Assembly (NCBI RefSeq): GCF_023380025.1
Contig: NZ_CP097253.1
Location: forward strand, 930,001 to 994,000
DNA from: Sphingomonas glaciei
GTDB lineage: Bacteria; Pseudomonadota; Alphaproteobacteria; Sphingomonadales; Sphingomonadaceae
Reading direction: 5' to 3'
DNA: 64,000 nt
In this document: positions 1 through 8,488 of the stretch, piece by piece
Position numbering within the stretch: position 1 is the first letter of the stretch
How the letters are laid out: each line of letters opens with the position of its first letter
Program-made: the position numbers and the translations under genes
Notes under the pieces: generated by a model
Databases searched by the model: none
What the model saw: the letters and a program-made list of their open reading frames with translations, nothing else
What the model was told of the DNA's origin: nothing

Positions 1-328
1 AGAGGATCGACACCAGCGCGGCGAAGAAGATGATCACCGGCAGCGCACCCAGCGCAAAGGTGTTCCACAGCGCCGGATTGGCTTCCTTCGGACCGAACAG
101 GAACTTGGTGCCTTCGGCGGCATAGCCAAGGAGGTTGGACACGCCGCGGCTCATCCCCTCGATGCCCTGCCGGCCAACGCTGGTGTACAGGACCAGAAAC
201 GCGATCGCGGCCTGGAACGCGAAGGCAGCGCCTACAACCCGCGGCCGGATGGCGCGCTTGTCGCTCGACAGGAGAAAGGCGACGAGCAGGATGGCGACGA
301 CGCCAAGCAGGCCGAAGAACTGGTTCAT
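1..328 (-). CDS. NupC-type nucleoside transporter, N-terminal part (3' end outside window)
   Basis: This is the first 109 residues of an inner-membrane concentrative nucleoside transporter; the rest lies left of the window. The ATG at 328 begins MNQFFGLLGVVAILLVAFLL, a first membrane helix. A second helix and the amphipathic GRQGIEGMSRG stretch follow, then KFLFGP and WNTFALGALPVIIFFAALVS, the usual order of the Nucleos_tra2 N-terminal and gate regions. It lies downstream of a LOG-family hydrolase and an adenosine-kinase-like gene on the same strand with a 27-bp gap, so nucleoside uptake would feed the salvage enzymes. The family call rests on motif order and context; the substrate is not visible. 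Confidence 0.75.
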   Translation of the reverse strand, partial: MNQFFGLLGVVAILLVAFLLSSDKRAIRPRVVGAAFAFQAAIAFLVLYTSVGRQGIEGMSRGVSNLLGYAAEGTKFLFGPKEANPALWNTFALGALPVIIFFAALVSIL

Positions 329-355
329 GTTGTAAGCTTCCCCGCCCCCCGGCGT

Positions 356-931
356 TTACCAGACCATGCCTTGCGTAGCGTTTGCTGCAGCTTCGTCCAG
401 CCTGTCGATGGCTTGCGCCGGCGTGTCGGCGACCAGCAACTGGGCCCGCCTTGCCGGCGACAGGAAGCCCGACGCCGAGACATGATCCATGAAGCTGTCG
501 AGCCCGTTCCAGAAGCCGTTCACGTTGAGCAGGCAGAACGGCTTGGCGTGATAGCCGAGCGCGTTCCAGGTCCAGGCCTCGAACAGTTCGTCCAACGTGC
601 CGATCCCGCCGGGCAGGCAGACGAACGCGTCGCACAGCTGGGTCATGCGCGCCTTGCGCTCGTGCATGCCGGCGACCTGATGCAATTCGGTCAGCCCCAG
701 ATGCGCGACTTCCTTGTCGACCAACGCGGCGGGGATGACGCCATGCACCTCGCCGCCGGCCTCCAGCATGGTGTCGGCGATCAGGCCCATCAGGCCAAGC
801 CGCCCACCACCGTAGACGAGGTCGATCTTGCGCGATGCCATTTCACGAACAAGGGCGACCGCTGCTTCGGCGAATACAGGATCGTTTCCTGGCGCGGACC
901 CGCAATAAACGGCGATGCGGCGGATGGTCAC
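356..931 (-). CDS. LOG-family nucleotide phosphoribohydrolase (Rossman fold, TIGR00730 type)
   Basis: This 191-residue cytosolic protein has the LOG/lysine-decarboxylase-like fold that splits nucleoside 5'-monophosphates into free base and ribose 5-phosphate. An N-terminal AVYCGSAPG loop, R92-K93 in GMHERKARM, and the signature PGGIGTLDELFE at about residues 107-118 are all present, and the length is normal. The GTG start at 931 overlaps the stop of the upstream kinase by four bases (GTGA), so translation is probably coupled. Between a nucleoside transporter and a nucleoside kinase it most likely works in purine base salvage; family members in other bacteria also release cytokinins. Which base it releases cannot be read from sequence. 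Confidence 0.85.
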   Translation of the reverse strand: MTIRRIAVYCGSAPGNDPVFAEAAVALVREMASRKIDLVYGGGRLGLMGLIADTMLEAGGEVHGVIPAALVDKEVAHLGLTELHQVAGMHERKARMTQLCDAFVCLPGGIGTLDELFEAWTWNALGYHAKPFCLLNVNGFWNGLDSFMDHVSASGFLSPARRAQLLVADTPAQAIDRLDEAAANATQGMVW

Positions 932-1938
932 AGCTTCACCAGTTCGGCGAGGTCGGCGACCGGGCGCGCGCCGAAGTGGCTGATGATTTCCGCCGCGGCG
1001 ATCCCACCGGTCATCAGCTGCCGGTCGATCGGATGGCCCTTGCAGCGCGCGGCGAGGAAGCCGGCGGCGAACAGGTCGCCGGCGCCCGTAGTGTCGATCA
1101 CCTGCGGCACGGAAATGGCGGGAACTTCGGTCATGACGCCCTTCTCGAAGGCCAGCGCGCCGGCTGGGCCTCGGGTGAATACCAGCGTCCCGACCTGCGC
1201 CGACAACCGCTCGACCGCGTTGTCGAGATCGGCGGCGCCGGCCAGTTGCAGCGCCTCGCTCTCGTTGGCGAAGATGAGGTCGATCCCGCCGGCCGCGATG
1301 AGTTGCTGGAGCGGCTCCTTGCGGCCCGGAAGGCAGACGCTCTCCGACAGCGTGAAGGCGACCGTCTTCTCAGCCTCACGGGCGATGTCGATTGCCCGGA
1401 ACATCGCCTGACGCGACAGTTCGGGCCCGAATAGATAGCCTTCGAGGTAGAGGATCGCGGCCGCGCGCACCGCGGCTTCGTCGACCGCCTCACGCGGCAG
1501 GCAATGCGCCGCGCCCGGGCAGGTGTTCATGGTCCGCTCGCCATCGGGCGTGACGAGGATCAGGCACCGCCCGGTCGCCGGTCCGTCGGTCAGCGGCGGC
1601 GTGTCGAACCGTACGCCAAGCGCCCGCATGTCGTGGGTGAAAATGGTGCCGAGCTGGTCGTCGGCGACCTGTCCGACGAACGCGACGTCCGCTCCCATCG
1701 CCGCCGCGCCCGCCATCGAATTGGCCGCCGAGCCTCCGCTCATCTCGCGTGCCGATCCCATGGCATCGTACAGCGCCAGCGCTTGCGGCTCGTCGAGCAA
1801 TTGCATGGCGCCCCGCGGCAGGTCGAAGCGGGTCAGGAAGTCGTCGTCGCAGGTCGCGATGACGTCGACAAGCGCGTCGCCCATAGCGAGGATGTCAGTC
1901 GCATGGCGCGCGGGTGCCGGATTTTGGGAAAGGTCCAC
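928..1938 (-). CDS. PfkB-family nucleoside (adenosine) kinase
   Basis: This 336-residue PfkB/ribokinase-fold kinase most resembles bacterial adenosine kinases. The start region has ILAMGDALVDVI, the substrate lid has GGSAANSMAGAAAMG, and the second PfkB signature DTTGAGDLFAAGF sits near residue 282, with D288 as the catalytic base. The GTG at 1938 is used as the start, and a family-typical N terminus follows it. It is first in a minus-strand set with the LOG hydrolase (4-bp overlap) and the NupC transporter, so it would phosphorylate imported nucleoside to the monophosphate. Adenosine specificity is inferred from resemblance; another nucleoside or sugar is possible. Confidence 0.85.
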   Translation of the reverse strand: MDLSQNPAPARHATDILAMGDALVDVIATCDDDFLTRFDLPRGAMQLLDEPQALALYDAMGSAREMSGGSAANSMAGAAAMGADVAFVGQVADDQLGTIFTHDMRALGVRFDTPPLTDGPATGRCLILVTPDGERTMNTCPGAAHCLPREAVDEAAVRAAAILYLEGYLFGPELSRQAMFRAIDIAREAEKTVAFTLSESVCLPGRKEPLQQLIAAGGIDLIFANESEALQLAGAADLDNAVERLSAQVGTLVFTRGPAGALAFEKGVMTEVPAISVPQVIDTTGAGDLFAAGFLAARCKGHPIDRQLMTGGIAAAEIISHFGARPVADLAELVKL

Positions 1939-2003
1939 GGAGGCGGGCGGTTAGGGGCGGGAACGGGCGGGGTCAACCTTCCCGCCCGGGCGCGACCACG
2001 CGC

Positions 2004-2774
2004 CTATTTCAGATCGGCAAGGGTCTCACGCGAACGTTCCACCAGCATTCCGACCAGCTGAGCCTGCGTGCCGTCACGCTCGGAATAACGGAACGGCTGG
2101 ACGTTCCTGACCAAGATCTCCTCCGGCGTCGGCTCGCTGGCGAATAGCGCCATCACCTCGTCGGCGAACTCGTCGAGTGGCTGGTAGCCGGGTCGGGTCG
2201 ATTGGCCCGGCGTCAGGTCGGTCTGCACACCCGGAGGGGCCAGTTCGATCACTTCGACCCGCCCACGCAGCGATTCGCGAAGGGCGATCGTGTAGCTGTG
2301 AATGGCCGCCTTGGTCGCGCTGTAGGTCGGCGTCGACATCAGCGGCACGAAGGCAAGCCCCGAGGTGACGTTGACGATCGCAGCGTCCGCCTAGCCGGTC
2401 AGATGATCGATCAGCGCATTGGTCAGCCGGATCGGCCCGAGCAGGTTGGTGGCGATCGTCGCCTCGGCGTCCGCGAGGTCGCGCTCGGCATCGAGCCGTT
2501 CGAAGCGCATGATCCCCGCGTTGTTCACCAGCACGTTGATGTCGGGATGGCGGCCGAGGATCGCCGCGACGTTGGCGGAAAGGCCCTCCAGGTCATCGAC
2601 GTCGAGCCGCTCGACAGCGATACCGTCACGCCCGGCCGCCGTTTCGTCGAGCGTGCCGGTGTTGCGCCCGGCAACCACTACCTTGTTCCCGGCATCGTGC
2701 CAGCGCTGCGCCAGCGCGCGTCCGATCCCGGATCCGCCGCCGGTGAGGAGGATGGTATTGTCGCTGGTCTTCAT
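2004..2774 (-). pseudogene. Short-chain dehydrogenase (DltE-like SDR) interrupted by one in-frame TAG
   Basis: Both halves of an SDR lie in one frame. The N-terminal half starts at ATG 2774 (MKTSDNTILLTGGGSGIG) and has the TGGGSGIG cofactor loop and NVLVNNAGI. It ends at a TAG at 2391-2393 after DHLTG. The frame then continues without a gap as ADAAIVNVTSGLAFVP and the catalytic YSATK of the YxxxK motif, ending at 2004. A single substitution, for example CAG to TAG, explains the break; no frameshift is needed. It may be a recent pseudogene, a base-call error, or read through at low level. Start codons inside the second half could give a fragment, but without the cofactor site it should be inactive. 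Confidence 0.8.
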
Positions 2775-2883
2775 CGCTGACGTGCCCTCGTGCCTGCCGA
2801 GCACCGCAGGTGGTCACCCGGCCCCGCTGCCGCAAGTGCGTGGCGGTTGCACTTCCCGCGCCGTTCGCTACCCCTCGCGCCCC

Positions 2884-3540
2884 ATGAGCACCGATACCAC
2901 GCCGCTTCGCACCCTGATCAGCCCATCCCTGTTCGCTTTCGGCATTGTCTACGGCGGCATGGTCTGCATCGCCGGCGTGCTCGGCAACAAGCAGGTCGCG
3001 CTGGGACCGCTGGCGGTCGAGGCCGGCATCTTCGCCTTCCTGCTGCTGGTCGTGACATCGAGCGCGGTGGCCGAGCTCCACGGCCGCGCGGTCGCCAACA
3101 AGCTGGTGGTGTGGGGCTTCGTCCCGCTGCTGATGTCCGCCGCGCTGACCGTGCTGGTGCTCGCGCTTCCGGCGTCGGACAAGATGGAGGCCGAACGGCT
3201 CGCCTCGTTCGAAACCATCATGGGGTCCAACCTGCGGATCTGGCTTGCCGGCCTGATCGCCTACGGCACCAGCCAGGTGCTCAACGTCACCATCTTCTCC
3301 GCGCTCAAGGGCCGCGAAGGCGGGCGCCTGCTGTACTTCCGCTCGGCTGTGGCCTCGGCCCTCAGCCAGATCGTCGACACCCTGATCTTCATTACTGTCG
3401 CCTTCTATGGCGTCTTCCCGATCGGCGCCCTGCTGGCCGGACAGATGCTGTCCAAAGTCGTGCTGTCGATTGTGTTCGTTCCGCCACTCATCCTGCTGTT
3501 CGTGAAGCTTGGACGCTCGATGGACAGCCGCACAGCTTGA
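2884..3540 (+). CDS. Queuosine precursor transporter (VUT family, YhhQ-like)
   Basis: This 218-residue inner-membrane protein has about six hydrophobic segments and fits the VUT/YhhQ family that imports 7-cyano- or 7-aminomethyl-7-deazaguanine for tRNA queuosine synthesis. Typical features are VAELHGRAVANK after the second helix, the conserved SQVLNVTIFSALKG in the middle, and SALSQIVDTLIF before the last helices. The ATG at 2884 fits the family N terminus; a longer reading upstream has no transporter-like sequence and is rejected. A strong intrinsic terminator follows about 90 bp downstream, so the gene is probably monocistronic. Confidence 0.85.
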   Translation: MSTDTTPLRTLISPSLFAFGIVYGGMVCIAGVLGNKQVALGPLAVEAGIFAFLLLVVTSSAVAELHGRAVANKLVVWGFVPLLMSAALTVLVLALPASDKMEAERLASFETIMGSNLRIWLAGLIAYGTSQVLNVTIFSALKGREGGRLLYFRSAVASALSQIVDTLIFITVAFYGVFPIGALLAGQMLSKVVLSIVFVPPLILLFVKLGRSMDSRTA

Positions 3541-3631
3541 AAATTTGGCGTTAACCTGCTCATGCCTCGCCCGAGTCGCGGGGGTGGCGACGGGCAGATG
3601 TTGCATTGCAACAACACGGATCAGGCAAGTT

Positions 3632-3660
3632 GGTGGCATCCTTCGGGAGGTCACCTTTTT
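3632..3660 (+). terminator. Intrinsic terminator with UUCG tetraloop
   Basis: A ten-pair stem (one G-T wobble, one mismatch) closes over a TTCG tetraloop and is followed directly by five T residues. It sits about 90 bp after the queuosine-precursor transporter and before the TonB receptor, so it should separate the two transcripts. Confidence 0.75.
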
Positions 3661-3738
3661 GTCTTAATCCAGCCCTAGCGGCCCCGGTGAACTGAACGAA
3701 CTCGCGTCAGTCATTCACACCATTACGGGGTATCCCAC

Positions 3739-6456
3739 GTGAAGAAGCTTCTCCTGCTGTCGACTGCGGTCGCCTTTGTGCCGACCGCCGCCTTTGCCCA
3801 GTCCACGGGTACCCAAGAAACCGAGCGCGACACCATCGTCGTTACCGGCACCCGCAGCCAGCCCGGCACCGCCGGCGTGGTGGTCCAGGACTCGACCAAG
3901 GCCAAGGGCCTGATCACGCAGGAACTGATCTCCAAGGGCAATCCGGGCCAGTCGGTCCTGAACTCGATCAACATCATCCCGGGCGTCAACTTCACCCAGA
4001 GCGATCCCTACGGTAGCTCGGGCGGCAACATCCGTATCCGCGGCTTCGACGGCAACCGCATCAGCCTGACGCTGAACGGCGTGCAGCTGAACGACAGCGG
4101 CAACTATGCGGTCTATTCGAACCAGCAGGTCGACCCCGAGCTGATCGAGCAGATCAACGTCAACCTCGGCGCGACCGACGTCGACAGCCCGACAGCCTCG
4201 GCGGCCGGCGGCACCATCAACCTGCGCACCGCGCTTCCGACTCGCGACGTGCAGGTCCGCGGCGCAATCTCGGGCGGCAGCTTCAACTTCCGCCGCGCCT
4301 TCGTCCAGATCAACACCGGCGACATCACCAGCGGCGGCCTCCGCGCCTGGGTGTCGGGCAGCCGCACCAACTACGATCACTGGCGCGGTGAAGGCGAGAT
4401 TCAGAAGACCCAGTTCAATACGCGAATCTATCAGCCGCTGGCGAATGGCGACTTCGTCTCGCTCGTCGGTCACTACAACGAGAACCGCAACAACAACTAC
4501 AACAACCCGACGCTGGCCGACCTGCGCACCATCTTCAACGTGCCCAACGCGCCGGCCATCGTTCCGACGACCTACACCGGCAGCCCCGTGGTGGTCGGCG
4601 ACTACAGCAAGTCGCAGTGGGATCGCATTGACGACCTCGCCTTCTTCAAGGACTGCCTGAACTCGGCCGGTGTCGTTCAGACCCGCCCGACCCCGGTGAA
4701 CGGCACCATCCAGAGCGATCCGGCGACCTGCTTCACGCCTGGTGGCCCGCTCGCCACCCAAGGCCTTGCCAACAAGCTGTCGGGCCAGATCAATCCGTCG
4801 AACACTGGCAACGTCGGCCTGCAGTCGCGCTTCACCCTGCGTGACGGCCTGATCCTGACGGTCGACCCAACCTATCAGTACACCCTCGCCAACGGCGGCA
4901 GCCAAACCGCGCTGATCGCCGAGAACAGCTACCTCCTGCGTCAGGGCGTTGCCGGTTCGACCGGCGTCGACCTCAACGGCGATCGTGACACGCTCGACAC
5001 CGTCCTGCTTGGCCGCCCGTCGATCACCAACACCAACCGCGCCACCCTCGTGACGTCACTGGTGTGGCGTCCAAGCCGCCAGCACACGTTGCGCGCTTCC
5101 TACACCTTCGATCGCGCGCATCACCGCCAGACGGGTGAATATAGCTTCACCGGCGATGACTTCTCGGTCCTGAATCCCTTCTTCGGCCGCAACGGGCCGC
5201 CGGTGATCACCGCCGCCGGCACCGTCCTGCAGAACCGCGACCGCGTCTCGATCGCCCTGCTCAATCAGCTGTCGGGCCAGTATATCGGCCGCTTCGTCGA
5301 CAACCGCCTGCGGGTCGAAGTCGGCCTGCGTTCGCCGTGGTTCGAGCGTCAGCTCGACCAGCGTTGCTTCACTCCGGCGGCCGGTGGCGGCTTCCCGGAC
5401 TGCGTTCAGCCGGCCGACGTCTCCCTGACCGGTCCCAACAGCGGCCGTTACCTGGTTCCGAACAACTTCAATCCGCCGGTCGCCGGCCTGCTCGGCACCC
5501 CGGAATATGCTCCGTTCAAGGCGACCTACAAGTATCACAAGCTGCTTCCGAACGTCGGCGCGACCTTCGCGGTCACCGACGCGATCAGCATCTTCTCGAG
5601 TTACTCGAAGGGCTTCTCGGCGCCGCGGACCGACAACCTCTATCGCCAGCCGTTCATCGGCGTGACGCCGGAGAGCACCAACAGCTACGACCTTGGCGCG
5701 CGTTACGTCACCCGCCGTTTGCAGGCCGAAGCCACCGCGTGGAAGATCGACTACAGCAACCGCATCGTGTCGAGCTTCGACCCGATCACCAACCTGTCGA
5801 TCGACCGTAACGTCGGCAAGGTGAAGAGCTGGGGCGTCGATGCCAACATCGGTACCCGGGTCGCCACCTTCCTGAACCTGATCGGCAACGTCAGCTACAC
5901 CAAGGCCGAGCTGCAGGACGACATCGTCATCGGCGCCTTCAACTACGTCCCGGTGGCCATCCCCGCGACATCGACGACGGCGGCGATCAATGCCAGCACC
6001 AACATCGGCAGCGTCAACGGGCTGACCTACTTCTGCAACCCGCTCCCGACCACGCTTCCGACCTCGGGCGTCAACACCTACAATGTCTGCGCCCGCACCG
6101 GTGGCAAGCAGGTCGTGGAAACGCCGAAGTGGCAGATTGGCGGCCGCGCCGAGATCAACTTCTCGCCCGTCGTCGTGGGTATCCAGGGCAAGTATGTGGG
6201 TGACCGCTTTGCGACCGACGTCAACGACGTCGTCAGCAAGGGCTACACTTACTTCGACCTCGACGCCCGCGTCGGCCTGCCGTTCATCCCGAACCAGCGC
6301 AGCTACGTGCAGGTGAACGTCAGCAACCTGTTCAACGCACGCTACTTCGGCAACCTGTCGACGAGCATTAACGCGTTCGGCTTCAACAGCAGCCAGCCGC
6401 GCTTCACCTCGGTGGCGCCGCGGGCGATCATGGCTACCCTGAACCTCGGCCTGTAA
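3739..6456 (+). CDS. TonB-dependent outer-membrane receptor, 905 aa
   Basis: This is a full-length TonB-dependent receptor. The GTG start at 3739 gives a signal peptide (MKKLLLLSTAVAFVPTAAFA, cleavage before Q), then a plug with RDTIVVTGTRS, GGNIRIRGFDGNRISLTLNG and AAGGTINLRT, then a long 22-strand-type barrel. The last residue region, PRAIMATLNLGL, is a typical barrel end. Extracellular loops contain paired cysteines (for example near residues 309 and 331, and 534 and 544), which suggests disulfide-tied loops. No FecR or sigma factor lies beside it. A terminator lies on each side, so it is probably transcribed alone. The substrate is unknown. Confidence 0.9.
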   Translation: MKKLLLLSTAVAFVPTAAFAQSTGTQETERDTIVVTGTRSQPGTAGVVVQDSTKAKGLITQELISKGNPGQSVLNSINIIPGVNFTQSDPYGSSGGNIRIRGFDGNRISLTLNGVQLNDSGNYAVYSNQQVDPELIEQINVNLGATDVDSPTASAAGGTINLRTALPTRDVQVRGAISGGSFNFRRAFVQINTGDITSGGLRAWVSGSRTNYDHWRGEGEIQKTQFNTRIYQPLANGDFVSLVGHYNENRNNNYNNPTLADLRTIFNVPNAPAIVPTTYTGSPVVVGDYSKSQWDRIDDLAFFKDCLNSAGVVQTRPTPVNGTIQSDPATCFTPGGPLATQGLANKLSGQINPSNTGNVGLQSRFTLRDGLILTVDPTYQYTLANGGSQTALIAENSYLLRQGVAGSTGVDLNGDRDTLDTVLLGRPSITNTNRATLVTSLVWRPSRQHTLRASYTFDRAHHRQTGEYSFTGDDFSVLNPFFGRNGPPVITAAGTVLQNRDRVSIALLNQLSGQYIGRFVDNRLRVEVGLRSPWFERQLDQRCFTPAAGGGFPDCVQPADVSLTGPNSGRYLVPNNFNPPVAGLLGTPEYAPFKATYKYHKLLPNVGATFAVTDAISIFSSYSKGFSAPRTDNLYRQPFIGVTPESTNSYDLGARYVTRRLQAEATAWKIDYSNRIVSSFDPITNLSIDRNVGKVKSWGVDANIGTRVATFLNLIGNVSYTKAELQDDIVIGAFNYVPVAIPATSTTAAINASTNIGSVNGLTYFCNPLPTTLPTSGVNTYNVCARTGGKQVVETPKWQIGGRAEINFSPVVVGIQGKYVGDRFATDVNDVVSKGYTYFDLDARVGLPFIPNQRSYVQVNVSNLFNARYFGNLSTSINAFGFNSSQPRFTSVAPRAIMATLNLGL

Positions 6457-6483
6457 GGCTCGGCGTTCACGCAACAGGATGGA

Positions 6484-6513
6484 GGGCGTCGCTCACCCGA
6501 GCGGCGCCCTTTC
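6484..6513 (+). terminator. Intrinsic terminator after the TonB receptor
   Basis: An 11-pair GC-rich stem (one wobble) closes over an ACCC loop and is followed by TTTCTCTTT. It lies 28 bp past the receptor stop codon. Confidence 0.75.
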
Positions 6514-6585
6514 TCTTTGCCTGCGATCATGGCCGCGAAACCCTTGTCTCCGCCCCACCCCTGTGGCAATCGCCCGGGCGGCGCC

Positions 6586-6659
6586 GCGGGTATGATGTAA
6601 TGGTAGCCTGTCAGCTTCCCAAGCTGAACGCGCGGGTTCGATTCCCGCTACCCGCTCCA
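6586..6659 (+). tRNA. tRNA-Gly, anticodon CCC, CCA encoded
   Basis: The acceptor arms GCGGGTA and TACCCGC pair fully over seven bases. The anticodon stem TCAGC/GCTGA encloses the loop TTCCCAA, giving anticodon CCC. The T arm has GGGTTCGATTCCC, and the discriminator T is followed by an encoded CCA at 6657-6659. The D region (ATGTAATGGTAGC) is normal for bacterial tRNA-Gly. Confidence 0.95.
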
Positions 6660-7072
6660 CTTTCGTTAGCTCTTCGCAGAAAACCGCCACAAATGAGGCG
6701 GCAATGCGGACTCTCTCCTACTCACCTGAACACTTAGCCGATCACCAAAGCTGTCTCGTGGCGATATCCGCCTCCGCCTCCGAGTGTCGTGCCTGCTAAA
6801 TGCGACGCAAACTTATCTCGTTCACAACAAGTCCGACTGCGATATCGGCGCGGCGACGGTTAAGCTCACTCAGAGTGCGCGCCGCAGCTCAGCGAGGCAT
6901 CGTCACGCTTGCAAGTCTGGGGCACCGGTATGCACCGGGCCAGATGGCCATGGTGGGCCCAGAAGTACCGAAAAGGCGCCTGCCTGTCCGGTTATGGGCA
7001 AGAACGAAAAGGTAGGATAAGCATTCGAAACCTACGGCTCGAGGCGCCGCCGGGCTTCAGAAAGTATCCACG
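6660..7072. other. Gene-free stretch after tRNA-Gly
   Basis: I see no convincing coding region. Short open frames here lack family motifs and ribosome sites. The promoter of the downstream HWE kinase should lie in it, but no clear -35/-10 pair stands out. No copy of the tRNA 3' end, which would mark an integrated element, was noticed. Confidence 0.4.
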
Positions 7073-8074
7073 GTGTTTGCAGGCGACTCTCCCGATCAGG
7101 TCTGGGGCCCTGAGCATTTGCGCCTTGCAGTCGACGCCGCTTGCGTCGCCCTGTGGTCATGGAATCTGGCCGACGACCGCTTCGCAATGGATGAGCGCGC
7201 CTTCGACCTCTGGGGACTCGAGTGGAGTTCGAGCGTCAGTTTCGAGGACCTCTCTGCGCACATTCACCCTGCCGATCGTGACCGCGTGAAGGCGGCGTTC
7301 ACGGCCACTCGGTCCGTCCCCGGACCGTATGAGATCGTCTTTCGTATCCTGGTAGGCCGCGACATCCGGTGGATCTCGGCGCGCGGTATGTCGGCAGAAA
7401 TGGCTGATTCCGAAGGGGCGATGTTCGGCATCTTTCTCGACGTTACCGGGCGCAAGCAGGCCGAGGAAGGCAACGAACTTCTCGCCGGCGAGATGAGCCA
7501 TCGCGTCAAGAACCTGCTCGCGATCGCAGCCGGTCTAACCCAGCTGACTTCGCGATCCGCGGCGTCGGTCGAGCAGATGACCGGTGAATTGACTCAGCGC
7601 CTGACCTCGCTTGGCCGTGCGCACGATCTTGTTCGCCCCCTGCCGGGCGAGCAGGGTAAGGCAGCCCTGCTCGGTGACCTGCTGTCGGTACTACTCTCAC
7701 CCTATGAGGACACGGGAGCCTTCTCGGGCCGCATCAGGGTGGCCGTACCCCGGATGGGTGTTGGGCAGGCCACCGCCACTACCTTGGCGATGGTGATGCA
7801 CGAACTGGCTACTAATTCGGTGAAGCACGGCGCCCTTTCCGCAGCCGAGGGACAGCTCGACGTTACGGGCCGATCGGACGGTAACGAGGTCATCCTCACC
7901 TGGGCCGAAACCGGAGGGCCATCAGTTTTTGCCTCGCCCGACATGACCGGCTTCGGAAGCCGGATGATCCAGCGTAGCGTCTCATCCCAATTGGCCGGAT
8001 CTCTATCTTACGACTGGCAATGCACCGGGCTGGTTGCCACACTCGTCATGCATGCAGACCGAATGGGGCGCTAA
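7073..8074 (+). CDS. HWE-family sensor histidine kinase with one PAS domain
   Basis: This 333-residue soluble sensor kinase starts at GTG 7073. Residues about 15-128 form a PAS fold (LRLAVDAACVALWSWNL, then HIHPADRDRV, ending in FGIFLDVTGRKQAEEG). The HWE phosphoacceptor box follows as GEMSHRVKNLLAI with H143. The ATPase part has MHELATNSVKHGAL at about 242-255 and the TWAETGG motif near 277, which define the HWE class. It lacks membrane segments, so it senses a cytoplasmic signal, possibly light or redox through PAS. HWE kinases in alphaproteobacteria often feed the general stress response, but no PhyR/NepR partner is visible here. Confidence 0.88.
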   Translation: MFAGDSPDQVWGPEHLRLAVDAACVALWSWNLADDRFAMDERAFDLWGLEWSSSVSFEDLSAHIHPADRDRVKAAFTATRSVPGPYEIVFRILVGRDIRWISARGMSAEMADSEGAMFGIFLDVTGRKQAEEGNELLAGEMSHRVKNLLAIAAGLTQLTSRSAASVEQMTGELTQRLTSLGRAHDLVRPLPGEQGKAALLGDLLSVLLSPYEDTGAFSGRIRVAVPRMGVGQATATTLAMVMHELATNSVKHGALSAAEGQLDVTGRSDGNEVILTWAETGGPSVFASPDMTGFGSRMIQRSVSSQLAGSLSYDWQCTGLVATLVMHADRMGR

Positions 8075-8488
8075 GCTCTTTGCTTACGTAGCAGCTAGCT
8101 GAGCTTGAGCTTCCGATAGGGGTGCAAGTCGTCCTGCCATGTCCAGCGTCTGCTTTTCGCCGAATGTAGACCATGCGCTCAGCGCCGCAACGATCCTAAA
8201 CCGGTCTTGGGGGTGACCGCCGATCAATCGCCCGAATACGTAGCGCAGTCCTTACGTTTCGGTTTCGAGGTCGATTACCTGCCAAGCCCTTTCGCGTCCT
8301 CCCCTGCTTTCCAATACTGCCGACCCATCCGAGCATCTTGGTAGGTAACAAAGTGGCCTTGCCGTCGAGCAGCAAGGAACGGCTGGCACCCAGTATCGCG
8401 ACGTCGACTCCGATGTCATCTGCGCTCTGGGTTGTTCCAGCCTTTTGCGGAGGCTTCCGCACATCCTCGATAGGCTGTAGTCGAAATT
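8075..8488. other. Gap with a possible decayed minus-strand gene
   Basis: No intact gene is visible. On the minus strand, about 8248 down to the TAA at 8084-8086 reads through as coding-like sequence containing FGRLIGGHPQDRFRIVAALS and WSTFGEKQTLDMAGR, but it has no good start codon. A neighbouring frame ends with RERAWQVIDLETET at 8252. Together these suggest the tail of a broken small gene of unknown family; the call is weak. Confidence 0.25.

Noticed and set aside
2805..2883. Riboswitch for a queuine precursor upstream of the VUT transporter
   Set aside because: The leader is too short and no preQ1 aptamer-like pseudoknot was recognised.
2626..3654. 342-residue minus-strand frame over the transporter gene
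   Set aside because: It lacks membrane helices or motifs and covers a clear membrane-transporter gene on the other strand.
3715..4905. 396-residue minus-strand reading frame opposite the TonB receptor
   Set aside because: Its composition is Arg/Val/Asp-rich shadow coding, without motifs, and the plus strand is clearly a receptor.
5056..6474. 472-residue minus-strand reading frame opposite the same receptor
   Set aside because: Same reason: long antisense frames are common in high-GC genes, and this one has no family features.
6586..6659. tRNA-Gly as an attachment site for the integrase remnant at 16111
   Set aside because: No copy of the tRNA 3' end was noticed beside the remnant, and other functional genes lie between.
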